Source: an uncultured Erythrobacter sp. (GTDB lineage Bacteria; Pseudomonadota; Alphaproteobacteria; Sphingomonadales; Sphingomonadaceae). From it: a DNA stretch of 64,000 nucleotides. Below the pieces are notes generated by a model, which saw only the letters and a list, made by a program, of their open reading frames with translations, ran no database searches and was not told the DNA's origin. A program made the position numbers and the translations under genes. The DNA is taken from assembly GCA_947503275.1 (NCBI GenBank), contig CANNCZ010000001.1:496001-560000 (forward strand). Reading direction: 5' to 3'. The stretch's first letter is position 1. Each line of letters opens with the position of its first letter. This document shows positions 56,830 to 64,000 of this stretch, one piece after another.

Positions 56830-57053
56830 TGGCTACTAAGACCTCAAGCGCAGAAGACCTTCGCACCAAGACCGATGATCAGCTTTCCGCTGAACTGACC
56901 GATCTGAAGAAAGAGCAGTTCAACCTGCGCTTTCAGGCTGCGACTAACCAGCTCGAAAGGCCATCGCGTATTCGCGAAGTTCGCCGCTCGATTGCTCAGA
57001 TCAAGACGCTTCAAAATGAGCGGGTGGCGAAAGCCGCCGCTGATAAGGCGTAA
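56826..57053 (+). CDS. rpmC: 50S ribosomal protein L29
   Basis: A 75-residue uL29, a helical hairpin near the tunnel exit. [56 protein letters not shown]-type sequence is typical. Two ATGs (56826, 56829) are possible, the first overlapping the rplP stop by 4 nt. rpsQ follows after 10 nt. Confidence 0.95.
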   Translation: MMATKTSSAEDLRTKTDDQLSAELTDLKKEQFNLRFQAATNQLERPSRIREVRRSIAQIKTLQNERVAKAAADKA

Positions 57054-57063
57054 GGAGTAGACA

Positions 57064-57354
57064 ATGCCGAAACGTATTCTGGTCGGGACTGTCACCTCTG
57101 ACAAGACTGACAAAACCGTGACCGTTCTGGTTGAGCGCAAGGTGAAGCACCCGCTTTATGCGAAGATCATTCGCCGCTCTAAGAAGTATCACGCGCATGA
57201 CGAAACCAACGAGTTTACTGTTGGTGATGTGGTGCGGATCGAAGAGACTAAACCGATCTCGAAAACCAAGACTTGGGCCGTGAAGGACCGGGTTGTCGCA
57301 GGCGGTGTACAAGCCGTTGAAGCAGACCTCGATGTTGAGGCTGCTGGGAATTAA
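57064..57354 (+). CDS. rpsQ: 30S ribosomal protein S17
   Basis: A 96-residue uS17 with the OB-fold motif [40 protein letters not shown] and [20 protein letters not shown] short extension after the family end ([16 protein letters not shown]) is lineage-typical. The spacer to rplN is 69 nt with a GGAACC-type ribosome site. Confidence 0.97.
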   Translation: MPKRILVGTVTSDKTDKTVTVLVERKVKHPLYAKIIRRSKKYHAHDETNEFTVGDVVRIEETKPISKTKTWAVKDRVVAGGVQAVEADLDVEAAGN

Positions 57355-57423
57355 TTGACGCAGGAACTGCCGGGCACCCGATGAAAGGGGCGTCTCGGCA
57401 AGCCAAGAGAAGGAACCGGATCC

Positions 57424-57792
57424 ATGATCCAGATGCAATCCAATCTCGACGTCGCGGACAATAGCGGCGCAAAACGCGTCCAGTGCATTAAAGTACTGGG
57501 TGGGTCTAAGCGCCGGTTTGCCTCCGTTGGCGACGTGATCGTGGTTTCCGTCAAGGAAGCCCAGCCACGCGCAAAGGTGAAGAAGGGCGATGTCCATCGC
57601 GCTGTCATCGTTCGCACTCGCAAAGAAGTTCGCCGTGCAGACGGCAGCGTAATCCGCTTCGACAGCAATGCTGCTGTTCTGGTCAATAAGAGCGAAGAGC
57701 CAATCGGCACTCGTATCTTTGGCCCAGTGGTTCGCGAACTGCGCGGACGCGGCTTTATGAAGATTATCTCGCTCGCTCCGGAGGTGCTCTAA
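57424..57792 (+). CDS. rplN: 50S ribosomal protein L14
   Basis: A 122-residue uL14 at the subunit interface (bridge B8). [59 protein letters not shown] and [11 protein letters not shown] are conserved. rplX starts 2 nt after the stop. Confidence 0.98.
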   Translation: MIQMQSNLDVADNSGAKRVQCIKVLGGSKRRFASVGDVIVVSVKEAQPRAKVKKGDVHRAVIVRTRKEVRRADGSVIRFDSNAAVLVNKSEEPIGTRIFGPVVRELRGRGFMKIISLAPEVL

Positions 57793-57794
57793 TC

Positions 57795-58115
57795 ATGGGT
57801 GCTGCACGTATCAAAAAAGGCGATAGCGTCGTCGTGCTTTCGGGCAAGGATAAGGGCCGCACTGGCACCGTCCAACAGGTCATGCCGAAAGAAGGCAAGA
57901 TCCTGGTCGAAGGCGTCAATGTCGCAACTCGTCACCGCAAGCCAAGTCAGGCCAACCCACAAGGTGGCATCGATCGCACCCCTGCGCCGATGCATATGTC
58001 TAAGGTTGCTTTGGCTGATCCCAAAGATGGCAGCGCAACCCGCGTCCGTTTCGAAGTGAAGGACGGCAAGAAGGTTCGCGTCGCTGTAAAAAGTGGGGAG
58101 GTCATCAATGACTGA
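57795..58115 (+). CDS. rplX: 50S ribosomal protein L24
   Basis: A 106-residue uL24, an assembly initiator. The KOW motif [25 protein letters not shown] and [17 protein letters not shown] are typical. It overlaps the rplE start by 8 nt. Confidence 0.97.
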   Translation: MGAARIKKGDSVVVLSGKDKGRTGTVQQVMPKEGKILVEGVNVATRHRKPSQANPQGGIDRTPAPMHMSKVALADPKDGSATRVRFEVKDGKKVRVAVKSGEVIND

Positions 58116-58689
58116 CACTTACGCACCGCGCCTCAAGGCGAAGTTCGAAGACGAAATCGTGAAAGCGATGACTGAAAAGTTCGGTTACACCAACCGTCTT
58201 CAGGTTCCGGCTCTGGAAAAAGTAACACTCAACATGGGTGTTGGCGAAGCCAGCCAAGACAAGAAGAAGGTTGCAATCGCAGCTGAAGAAATGGCGCTGA
58301 TCGCTGGTCAAAAGCCGGTCATCACCAAAGCCAAGAAATCGATTGCTCAGTTTAAGCTGCGCGAAGGCATGCCCATCGGTTGCAAGGTCACCTTGCGCCG
58401 TGACCGTATGTTCGAATTCATGGATCGTCTTGTCACTGTCGCAATGCCTCGCATTCGAGATTTCCGCGGTCTGAACGCTAAGTCGTTTGATGGCCGTGGC
58501 AATTACGCGATGGGTCTTAAGGAGCAGATTGTGTTCCCTGAGATCAGCTATGACAAAATCGACAAAGTGCGTGGGATGGACATTATCGTGACCACCACCG
58601 CGAACACCGACGAAGAGGCGCGTGAACTCCTGCGTTTGTTCGGCTTCCCATTCGAAGGCGAAGCTGACCAGAAAAAGGAAGCGGCGTAA
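58108..58689 (+). CDS. rplE: 50S ribosomal protein L5
   Basis: A 193-residue uL5 that binds 5S rRNA and contacts P-site t[53 protein letters not shown] and [28 protein letters not shown] are standard. The ATG at 58108 is used; an upstream frame start at 58093 lies in rplX. A longer C-terminal tail ([11 protein letters not shown]) is present. Confidence 0.98.
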   Translation: MTDTYAPRLKAKFEDEIVKAMTEKFGYTNRLQVPALEKVTLNMGVGEASQDKKKVAIAAEEMALIAGQKPVITKAKKSIAQFKLREGMPIGCKVTLRRDRMFEFMDRLVTVAMPRIRDFRGLNAKSFDGRGNYAMGLKEQIVFPEISYDKIDKVRGMDIIVTTTANTDEEARELLRLFGFPFEGEADQKKEAA

Positions 58690-58740
58690 GCCGCCGGCCA
58701 ATTCGATGAACACAACACAAGAGAAGAGAGCTTAAGTCCA

Positions 58741-59046
58741 ATGGCGAAACTGAGTTCGATCAACAAGAATGAGCGTCGCAAGAAGCTCGTTAAGAAGTAC
58801 GCAGCAAAGTACGAGAAGCTGAAGGCAATCGCAGATGACGAGAGCCTTGATGAAGGCGAGCGTTTGATGGCGCGCCTGAAAATGGCTGAGATCCCCCGTA
58901 ACGGGAATCCAACTCGCGTGCGCAATCGCTGTGCAACCACCGGCCGCCCACGCGGCTACTACCGCAAGTTCGGCATCAACCGCATCGAACTGCGTCAACT
59001 CGGCACCCGGGGCATGATCCCTGGTCTGACCAAGTCGAGCTGGTGA
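58741..59046 (+). CDS. rpsN: 30S ribosomal protein S14 (zinc-free type)
   Basis: A 101-residue uS14 of the long type without the CxxC zinc ribbon. [24 protein letters not shown] opens it, and [40 protein letters not shown] closes it. Spacing of 51 nt from rplE is typical. Confidence 0.98.
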   Translation: MAKLSSINKNERRKKLVKKYAAKYEKLKAIADDESLDEGERLMARLKMAEIPRNGNPTRVRNRCATTGRPRGYYRKFGINRIELRQLGTRGMIPGLTKSSW

Positions 59047-59057
59047 GGACCTGATAG

Positions 59058-59453
59058 ATGGCTATGACCGATCCACTGGGTGATATGCTCACCCGCATCC
59101 GCAACGGCCAGCGTGCGAAAAAGGACAGCGTCCTTTCGCCCGCGTCAAAGCTGCGTGCGAACGTTCTCGAAGTTCTGACACGGGAAGGCTACATTCGTGG
59201 CTATTCCGAAGATGATACAGGTAAGCACGCTGCATTGCGCATTGAGCTGAAGTATTTCGAAGGCGAGCCGGCGATTAAGCATGTCGCGCGCGTCTCTAAG
59301 CCGGGCCGCCGCGTCTATTCGGGCTCGAAAGAGCTCCCGACTGTACGCAACGGCCTTGGCATTACCATCGTCTCGACCCCGCGTGGTGTCCTTTCGGACA
59401 ACGAAGCACGTGACAACAAGGTCGGCGGCGAAGTGCTTGCGGAGGTCTTCTGA
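59058..59453 (+). CDS. rpsH: 30S ribosomal protein S8
   Basis: A 131-residue uS8 binding 16S helix 21, and translational repressor of spc in E. coli. [60 protein letters not shown] and [10 protein letters not shown] are conserved. Stop overlaps rplF start (TGATGA). Confidence 0.98.
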   Translation: MAMTDPLGDMLTRIRNGQRAKKDSVLSPASKLRANVLEVLTREGYIRGYSEDDTGKHAALRIELKYFEGEPAIKHVARVSKPGRRVYSGSKELPTVRNGLGITIVSTPRGVLSDNEARDNKVGGEVLAEVF

Positions 59454-59986
59454 TGAGCCGCATTGGTAAAAAGGCGGTCGCGATGCCAGCTGGTGTCACC
59501 GCGAACATCGACAATGGCACGCTCAGCGTGAAGGGGCCTAAGGGCACTCTTTCCATGGGTATGTCGGACCTGATCGACTACAACATCGGCGACGGTGAGA
59601 TTGCGGTCAAGCCGGCCAATGACAGCAAGCAAGCACGCGCCTTTTGGGGCATGCAACGCACTTTGGTGTCGAACCTGGTTGAAGGCGTGACTGAGGGCTT
59701 TTCCAAGACGCTTGAGATTTCAGGCGTTGGTTATCGTGCCAAGGCGCAGGGTAAGACATTGAAGCTGGAACTGGGTTTCAGCCACGATGTTGACCTTACC
59801 GTGCCAGAAGGCATCGAAGTAAAAACTCCCGATCAAACCACGGTTGAGATTTCGGGTATGGACAAACAGACCGTTGGTCAGTTTGCCGCAGAGATCCGCG
59901 AATGGCGCAAGCCTGAGCCTTACAAGGGCAAGGGCATTAAGTATCGCGGCGAGTATATCTTCCGCAAGGAAGGGAAGAAGAAGTAA
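59453..59986 (+). CDS. rplF: 50S ribosomal protein L6
   Basis: A 177-residue uL6 near the GTPase centre. [26 protein letters not shown] and the C-terminal [26 protein letters not shown] are standard. One nucleotide separates its stop from the rplR start. Confidence 0.98.
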   Translation: MSRIGKKAVAMPAGVTANIDNGTLSVKGPKGTLSMGMSDLIDYNIGDGEIAVKPANDSKQARAFWGMQRTLVSNLVEGVTEGFSKTLEISGVGYRAKAQGKTLKLELGFSHDVDLTVPEGIEVKTPDQTTVEISGMDKQTVGQFAAEIREWRKPEPYKGKGIKYRGEYIFRKEGKKK

Positions 59987-59987
59987 G

Positions 59988-60332
59988 ATGGCAAAACTTT
60001 CTCTCTTTGAACGGCGTCGCCGCCGGGTCCGCACCGCGCTTCGCGCGCGTTCGGGCGATAAGCCGCGCCTGTCAGTGCACCGCACTGGCCGTCACATTTA
60101 CGCTCAGATCATCGATGATACGGCAGGTAAGACCGTTGCCGCAGCATCCACTCTGGGCGCAAAGGCAAGCGGCGCGAATGTCGATGCCGCTGTGCAGGTT
60201 GGCAAAGATATTGCCAGCGCTGCTAAGAAAGCTGGCGTGACCACTGTCGTGTTTGATCGCGGCGGGTTCTTGTTTCATGGTCGCGTCAAAGCGCTGGCCG
60301 ATGCCGCTCGTGAAGGCGGGCTGGAGTTCTGA
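59988..60332 (+). CDS. rplR: 50S ribosomal protein L18
   Basis: A 114-residue uL18 binding 5S r[71 protein letters not shown] are typical. The ATG at 59988 is used; a longer in-frame start at 59844 lies inside rplF. Stop overlaps the rpsE start. Confidence 0.98.
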   Translation: MAKLSLFERRRRRVRTALRARSGDKPRLSVHRTGRHIYAQIIDDTAGKTVAAASTLGAKASGANVDAAVQVGKDIASAAKKAGVTTVVFDRGGFLFHGRVKALADAAREGGLEF

Positions 60333-61114
60333 TGATGGCTGACGACAACAAAACTGAAGAGAACGCCGTGCCGGCAGTAGCGGAGACTCCATCTCAGGCT
60401 GCTGACGCGCAATCACCGGCACAAGAGCCGATCGCACCGCCTGCGACTGCTCCTGCAGAGGAACAACGTCAGGGTCGTGGCCGTGGTCGCGGTGGCAACC
60501 GTGATGGTGGCCGTGACGGCAAGGGCCGTGGCCGCGGAGGCCGCGATGGCAACCGTGGGCGCCGCGAAGAAGAAGATGATGGCATCATCGAAAAGCTCGT
60601 GCACATCAATCGCGTCTCCAAGACGGTGAAGGGTGGTAAGCGCTTTGGCTTTGCCGCGCTCGTCGTGGTTGGCGATGGTCAGGGCCGCGTTGGCTTTGGT
60701 AAGGGTAAGGCACGCGAAGTGCCTGAAGCGATTACCAAGGCAACCGCTGCTGCACGCAAGAAGATGATTCGCGTTGCTCTCAAAGAAGGCCGCACGCTGC
60801 ACCATGATGGCAATGGCCGTTTTGGCGCTGGCAAGGTGACTGTTCGCACAGCGCCTCCGGGAACTGGCATCATTGCCGGTGGTCCGATGCGTGCTGTGTT
60901 TGAAAGCCTTGGCGTAGCCGACGTTGTGACCAAATCGGTTGGTTCGTCGAACCCGTATAACATGATCCGCGCCACCTTCGACGCGTTGACTGATCAGACT
61001 TCACCAAAGTCTGTGGCTCAGCGTCGCGGAAAGAAAGTCGCTGACCTCTTGGGTCGCGGCGGTCAGGTGAGCGAAGCCGAAGCAGCGGTCGATGCCGCTG
61101 CGATCGCAGAGTAA
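60332..61114 (+). CDS. rpsE: 30S ribosomal protein S5 with RG-rich N-terminal extension
   Basis: A 260-residue uS5; usual length is about 165. The conserved part starts near residue 85 ([45 protein letters not shown]) and has the [17 protein letters not shown] fidelity loop. Before it lies a low-complexity segment, first Ala/Pro/Glu-rich and then about 35 residues of RG, GGR and DGR repeats, like an RNA-binding RGG region. The C-terminus is also extended ([14 protein letters not shown]). ATG at 60332 overlaps the rplR stop; an ATG one codon later is the alternative. Confidence 0.97.
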   Translation: MMADDNKTEENAVPAVAETPSQAADAQSPAQEPIAPPATAPAEEQRQGRGRGRGGNRDGGRDGKGRGRGGRDGNRGRREEEDDGIIEKLVHINRVSKTVKGGKRFGFAALVVVGDGQGRVGFGKGKAREVPEAITKATAAARKKMIRVALKEGRTLHHDGNGRFGAGKVTVRTAPPGTGIIAGGPMRAVFESLGVADVVTKSVGSSNPYNMIRATFDALTDQTSPKSVAQRRGKKVADLLGRGGQVSEAEAAVDAAAIAE

Positions 61115-61132
61115 AACAGGGGAGTACCTGAG

Positions 61133-61309
61133 ATGGCTACCGTCAAGATTAAGCAGATCGGTTCACCGATCCGCCGTCCCGAAAGCCAGCGCAAGATCCT
61201 CATTGGTCTTGGGTTGAACAAGATGCACAAAGTCGTCGAGCGTCAGGACACCCCTGAAGTTCGCGGCGCGATCGCCAAGATCCCGCATCTGGTTGAAGTT
61301 GTCGACTAA
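61133..61309 (+). CDS. rpmD: 50S ribosomal protein L30
   Basis: A 58-residue uL30. [50 protein letters not shown] is the complete family sequence in outline; it starts at ATG 61133, 18 nt after rpsE, and stops at 61309. It is followed by an intrinsic terminator rather than by rplO. Confidence 0.97.
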   Translation: MATVKIKQIGSPIRRPESQRKILIGLGLNKMHKVVERQDTPEVRGAIAKIPHLVEVVD

Positions 61310-61331
61310 ACTCGGCGACGAATGATTTTAG

Positions 61332-61370
61332 AAAAGCCCGCTATGCGATCATCGCATTGCGGGCTTTTTT
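61332..61370 (+). terminator. Intrinsic terminator after rpmD
   Basis: AAAGCCCGC and GCGGGCTTT form a 9-bp stem around a 17-nt loop (itself ATGCGAT-rich), followed by TTTTTT. It closes the rpsJ-rpmD transcript ahead of the inserted gene. Confidence 0.9.
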
Positions 61371-61512
61371 GTGCCCAGTCGCGAAGTTCGTCGTAATTCT
61401 ACGGCCCTACCAAGCTGTCGTCTTCGTGCAATTTTTGGGGGTAGTCCGCTGCTACATAATCGCACGGTGGTAAGTGGTGGTGACACCAACCTATCTAGGG
61501 GGTACTATTTAA

Positions 61513-61968
61513 ATGACTGGAAAGATTAGAAAATACGGAATTGCAGGCGTGTGTGCGGCGGTGGTCGCGATGGGCGCTGCGGCACCAACGATTGCGCAAA
61601 GTTCATACGAACAGGAGGTAAACCGCCTCCTCAACCTGACACAGAACGTCGCCAATGGGCGCGGATTTTCATCCTCTCATTCGCGGTATAACGGTCAGCT
61701 CAACACCAATCGCGAAGACACAGTCACACTCGATCTGAATGCGGGCACCAGCTATATGATGGTGGCACAATGCGACCGCGATTGCTCGGATATCGACATG
61801 TGGCTCTATGACGAGAACGGCAATCTGATTGATTCAGATGTGCTGGTGGATGACACGCCGATCGTCGAAGTGACACCGCTCCGCAATGCGCGCTTCTCAC
61901 TGCGCACACGCATGATCACGTGCAGCGTTGAACCATGCTACTACGGCATCGGTGTCTACGCGCGCTAA
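61513..61968 (+). CDS. Secreted hypothetical protein inserted in the spc operon
   Basis: A 151-residue protein with a Sec signal peptide ending AAAPTIAQS (about residue 30). The mature part has a PPC-like beta motif, LDLNAGTSYMMVAQCDRDCSDIDMWLYDENGNLIDSD, and two Cys pairs (CDRDC; CSVEPC) that could form disulfides in the periplasm. AGGGGGT lies 10 nt before the ATG. It lies between rpmD and rplO and is bounded by terminators on both sides, so it is an independent unit. Family unknown to me; function unrelated to translation as far as sequence shows. Confidence 0.85.
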   Translation: MTGKIRKYGIAGVCAAVVAMGAAAPTIAQSSYEQEVNRLLNLTQNVANGRGFSSSHSRYNGQLNTNREDTVTLDLNAGTSYMMVAQCDRDCSDIDMWLYDENGNLIDSDVLVDDTPIVEVTPLRNARFSLRTRMITCSVEPCYYGIGVYAR

Positions 61969-61986
61969 GGGCAAGCCCAAGTTTTG

Positions 61987-62028
61987 AAAGGCGGGCAGTG
62001 CACCACGCGCGGCCCGCCTTTTGCTTTT
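61987..62028 (+). terminator. Intrinsic terminator after the inserted secreted-protein gene
   Basis: A perfect 10-bp stem AAAGGCGGGC/GCCCGCCTTT with a 15-nt loop and TTTTGCTTTT after it. Together with the one at 61332-61370 it isolates the inserted gene; rplO-secY therefore needs its own promoter between about 62029 and 62133. Confidence 0.88.
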
Positions 62029-62133
62029 CTCGGCATTGCGCCTTGCGCATATTGGCATCCTGAGCTATCGGCCCCGCTTCCAACAGCGCGCAGCTCCAAT
62101 TGGGGAGCCGTATGAAAGCGAAAGCGAGTGCAC

Positions 62134-62634
62134 ATGAAACTCAATGATATCCGTGACAATGAAGGTGCCCGTAAAGGGCGTATGCGCAAGGGCCGTGGTA
62201 TCGGTTCGGGCAAAGGCAAGACCGCTGCTCGCGGCCAGAAGGGCCAGAAGAGCCGTTCGGGTGTGTCGATCAACGGTTTTGGAGGCGGCCAGATGCCGCT
62301 TCACATGCGCCTTCCAAAGCGTGGCTTTAACAACCCATTCGGCAAAGATTATGCTGAAGTGAACATCGGTATGGTCCAAAAATGGATCGACGATAAAAAG
62401 CTCGACGGCAAAAAAGACATCACCGAGGCGGCTCTGCGTGAATGCGGGCTGGTTCGTGGCGGCAAAGACGGCGTCCGGTTGCTGGGTAAGGGCGAGATCA
62501 AGGCTAAGGCCAAGTTCGTCGTTACCGGCGCGACCAAAGGCGCAGTTGCTGCGGTTGAAAAAGCCGGCGGCAGCGTCGAAGTGACCGCTCCGACCAATGC
62601 TGAGCTGAAAGCAGCCAAAGCCGCTGCGAAATAA
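62134..62634 (+). CDS. rplO: 50S ribosomal protein L15
   Basis: A 166-residue uL15. [43 protein letters not shown], then [19 protein letters not shown], are conserved; the C-terminal half is typical if Ala-rich. The ATG at 62134 is used (a GTG two codons upstream is less likely). Upstream it is cut off from rpmD by two terminators and a foreign gene; secY follows after 160 nt. Confidence 0.97.
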   Translation: MKLNDIRDNEGARKGRMRKGRGIGSGKGKTAARGQKGQKSRSGVSINGFGGGQMPLHMRLPKRGFNNPFGKDYAEVNIGMVQKWIDDKKLDGKKDITEAALRECGLVRGGKDGVRLLGKGEIKAKAKFVVTGATKGAVAAVEKAGGSVEVTAPTNAELKAAKAAAK

Positions 62635-62794
62635 GTCGCAGTTTTCACCTCTTGGGCGCGCCTAAACTGTTGGTGCGCGCCCCAGATGGTGGAATTGTGC
62701 AGGCGGGGGTTCGACAATCGGCCCTGCGGTTCCTATCTAGCCTTGCATGGTCGGATGATCCCGGCTCAAGATTCTAGGATCAACGAGAACACAA

Positions 62795-64000
62795 ATGGCA
62801 TCACGCGCCGATAATATCGCCAGCAATTTGAACCTGGGCAACTTTGCTCAGGCTACCGAACTGCGTCAGCGTATCTGGTTTACAGTCGGGGCACTGATCG
62901 TGTTCCGGTTCCTTAGCTTTGTTCCATTGCCGGGGATCAACCCGCTGGCTTTGGATCGACTTGCAGAGCAATCGCAGGGCACGATCGTGGACATGTTCAA
63001 CATGTTCACCGGCGGCGCGCTGGCGAATATGAGCCTGATCGCGTTGGGGGTGATGCCCTATATCACGGCTTCGATTGTTGTGCAGATGGCCTCGGCGCTG
63101 CACCCGACGCTCGCGGCGCTTAAGAAAGAGGGCGCGACGGGCCGGCAAAAGCTGAACCAATATACGCGCTATGGCACGGTGTTTCTGTGCGCGATTCAGG
63201 GCTGGTTCCTCGCCACGGGGCTTGAGACCTTCGCCAGCAATGCAGGCATCGCCGCTGTGGTTGAGCCTGGCTACATGTTCCGCGTAGGCGCCGTCATAAG
63301 CCTCGTTGGCGGCACAATGTTCCTGTTGTGGCTGGGTGAGCAGATTACCTCTCGCGGCATCGGCAATGGTGTTTCGCTGATCATTATGGCGGGCATTGTC
63401 GCTCAGTTCCCCGTCTTTGCGAGCAACATGTTTGAAGGCGGCCGTACCGGCTCCATCGCACCGGGCATCATCATCGGCTTTCTGATTATGGTCATCGTGC
63501 TGATTTTGCTGATCAGCTTTGTTGAGCGCGCACAGCGCCGCCTGCTGATCCAGTATCCTAAGCGTGCAACACAGCAGGGAATGATGCAGGCTGACCGCTC
63601 GCACCTTCCTTTGAAGCTGAACACCGCTGGCGTTATCCCACCGATCTTCGCCAGCTCGCTTTTGCTGCTGCCGCTTACCATCAGCTCATTCGCGGGCAAT
63701 TCGGTTGATACTGAATCGACCTTTGGCGCGACCATCGTGACGCTTAACCAATATCTCGCCCATGGTCAGCCGATCTACATGCTGCTTTATGCGCTGGGCA
63801 TTGTGTTCTTCTGTTTCTTCTACACTGCGGTCGTGTTCGATCCTGAGGAGACGGCGGATAACCTTAAGAAGAATGGCGGCTTCATCCCCGGCATTCGTCC
63901 GGGTAAGCGGACGTCGGATTATCTTGAGTATGTCCTCACCCGCATCACTGTGGTCGGTGCGATTTATCTGACTGTTGTGTGCGTGGTGCCAGAATATATG
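62795..64000 (+). CDS. secY: Preprotein translocase subunit SecY (truncated by window end)
   Basis: The first 402 codons of SecY, open to the last base of the window, so about 50 residues are missing. Helices are recognisable in order, with the plug-region FNMFTGGALANMSLIALGVMPYITASIVVQM, the cytoplasmic loop VERAQRRLLIQYPKR and DPEETADNLKKNGGFIPGIRPG. SecY forms the channel of the Sec translocon in the inner membrane. ATG at 62795 after an AACGAGAACACAA spacer; typical position after rplO. Confidence 0.97.
   Translation, partial: MASRADNIASNLNLGNFAQATELRQRIWFTVGALIVFRFLSFVPLPGINPLALDRLAEQSQGTIVDMFNMFTGGALANMSLIALGVMPYITASIVVQMASALHPTLAALKKEGATGRQKLNQYTRYGTVFLCAIQGWFLATGLETFASNAGIAAVVEPGYMFRVGAVISLVGGTMFLLWLGEQITSRGIGNGVSLIIMAGIVAQFPVFASNMFEGGRTGSIAPGIIIGFLIMVIVLILLISFVERAQRRLLIQYPKRATQQGMMQADRSHLPLKLNTAGVIPPIFASSLLLLPLTISSFAGNSVDTESTFGATIVTLNQYLAHGQPIYMLLYALGIVFFCFFYTAVVFDPEETADNLKKNGGFIPGIRPGKRTSDYLEYVLTRITVVGAIYLTVVCVVPEYM

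Overview
The window comes from a GC-rich alphaproteobacterium. The best fit is Sphingomonadales, family Erythrobacteraceae (Erythrobacter-like). This rests on protein-level resemblance: class II DAHP synthase, the TlyA, UbiK and RecO versions, an abundance of GST, SDR and phosphotransferase genes, and the codon style. No rRNA or marker comparison could be run, so the genus is inference.

Region 1 (1-20.9 kb) is mostly housekeeping metabolism. It holds an Nfu-type Fe-S protein, a two-domain M16 peptidase, DAHP synthase, a PAS-GGDEF diguanylate cyclase, an ergothioneine cluster (egtB, egtD, a renalase-like flavoprotein and a tiny Cys-rich DUF5522 protein), an SDR, tRNA-Gln(UUG), a YghU-like GST and glutamine-dependent NAD synthetase. 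A pirin-azoR-doxX operon follows, divergent from its likely LysR regulator. A coupled minus-strand series ends the region: ilvE, a small membrane protein, trhO and a GST.

Region 2 (20.9-44.4 kb) mixes lipoproteins of unknown role with tlyA, a Cys-Cys repeat lipoprotein, tspO, ubiK-recO-leuB-GT2/GtrA, a PMT-family glycosyltransferase, a TetR gene with two matching palindromic operators, metZ, a 565-residue orphan curlin-repeat protein, a SulP transporter, an isomerase-phosphotransferase-unknown cassette, an S9 peptidase, apaG, a LysR and a GNAT. Two apparently independent minus-strand transcripts with good intrinsic terminators lie in otherwise empty DNA (about 21.7-21.9 kb and 34.5-34.9 kb). 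The first carries an 18-codon ORF behind a Shine-Dalgarno complementary to the whole 16S tail.

Region 3 (44.4-47.1 kb) is accessory. It has hairpin-rich repeats, a terminase/HTH-like protein, a small ORF, and an AT-richer stretch holding a lone KAP-family P-loop NTPase, placed directly upstream of the str operon.

Region 4 (47.2-64 kb) is the conserved translation core: str (rpsL-rpsG-fusA-tuf), then S10 and spc (rpsJ to secY, secY cut by the window end). Departures from the textbook layout are a 21-bp perfect inverted repeat between rpsL and rpsG, a terminator-like hairpin in the S10 leader, a 259-nt rpsJ-rplC gap, a secreted-protein gene with terminators on both sides inserted between rpmD and rplO, and low-complexity tails on S5 (RG-rich) and L3 (Ala/Pro/Glu).

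A family of dispersed intergenic elements is the most unusual nucleotide-level signal. Each starts with a hairpin closed by the same ATCC tetraloop, but the stem sequence differs and is compensated in every copy. It recurs at least five times, on both strands, next to gene ends.
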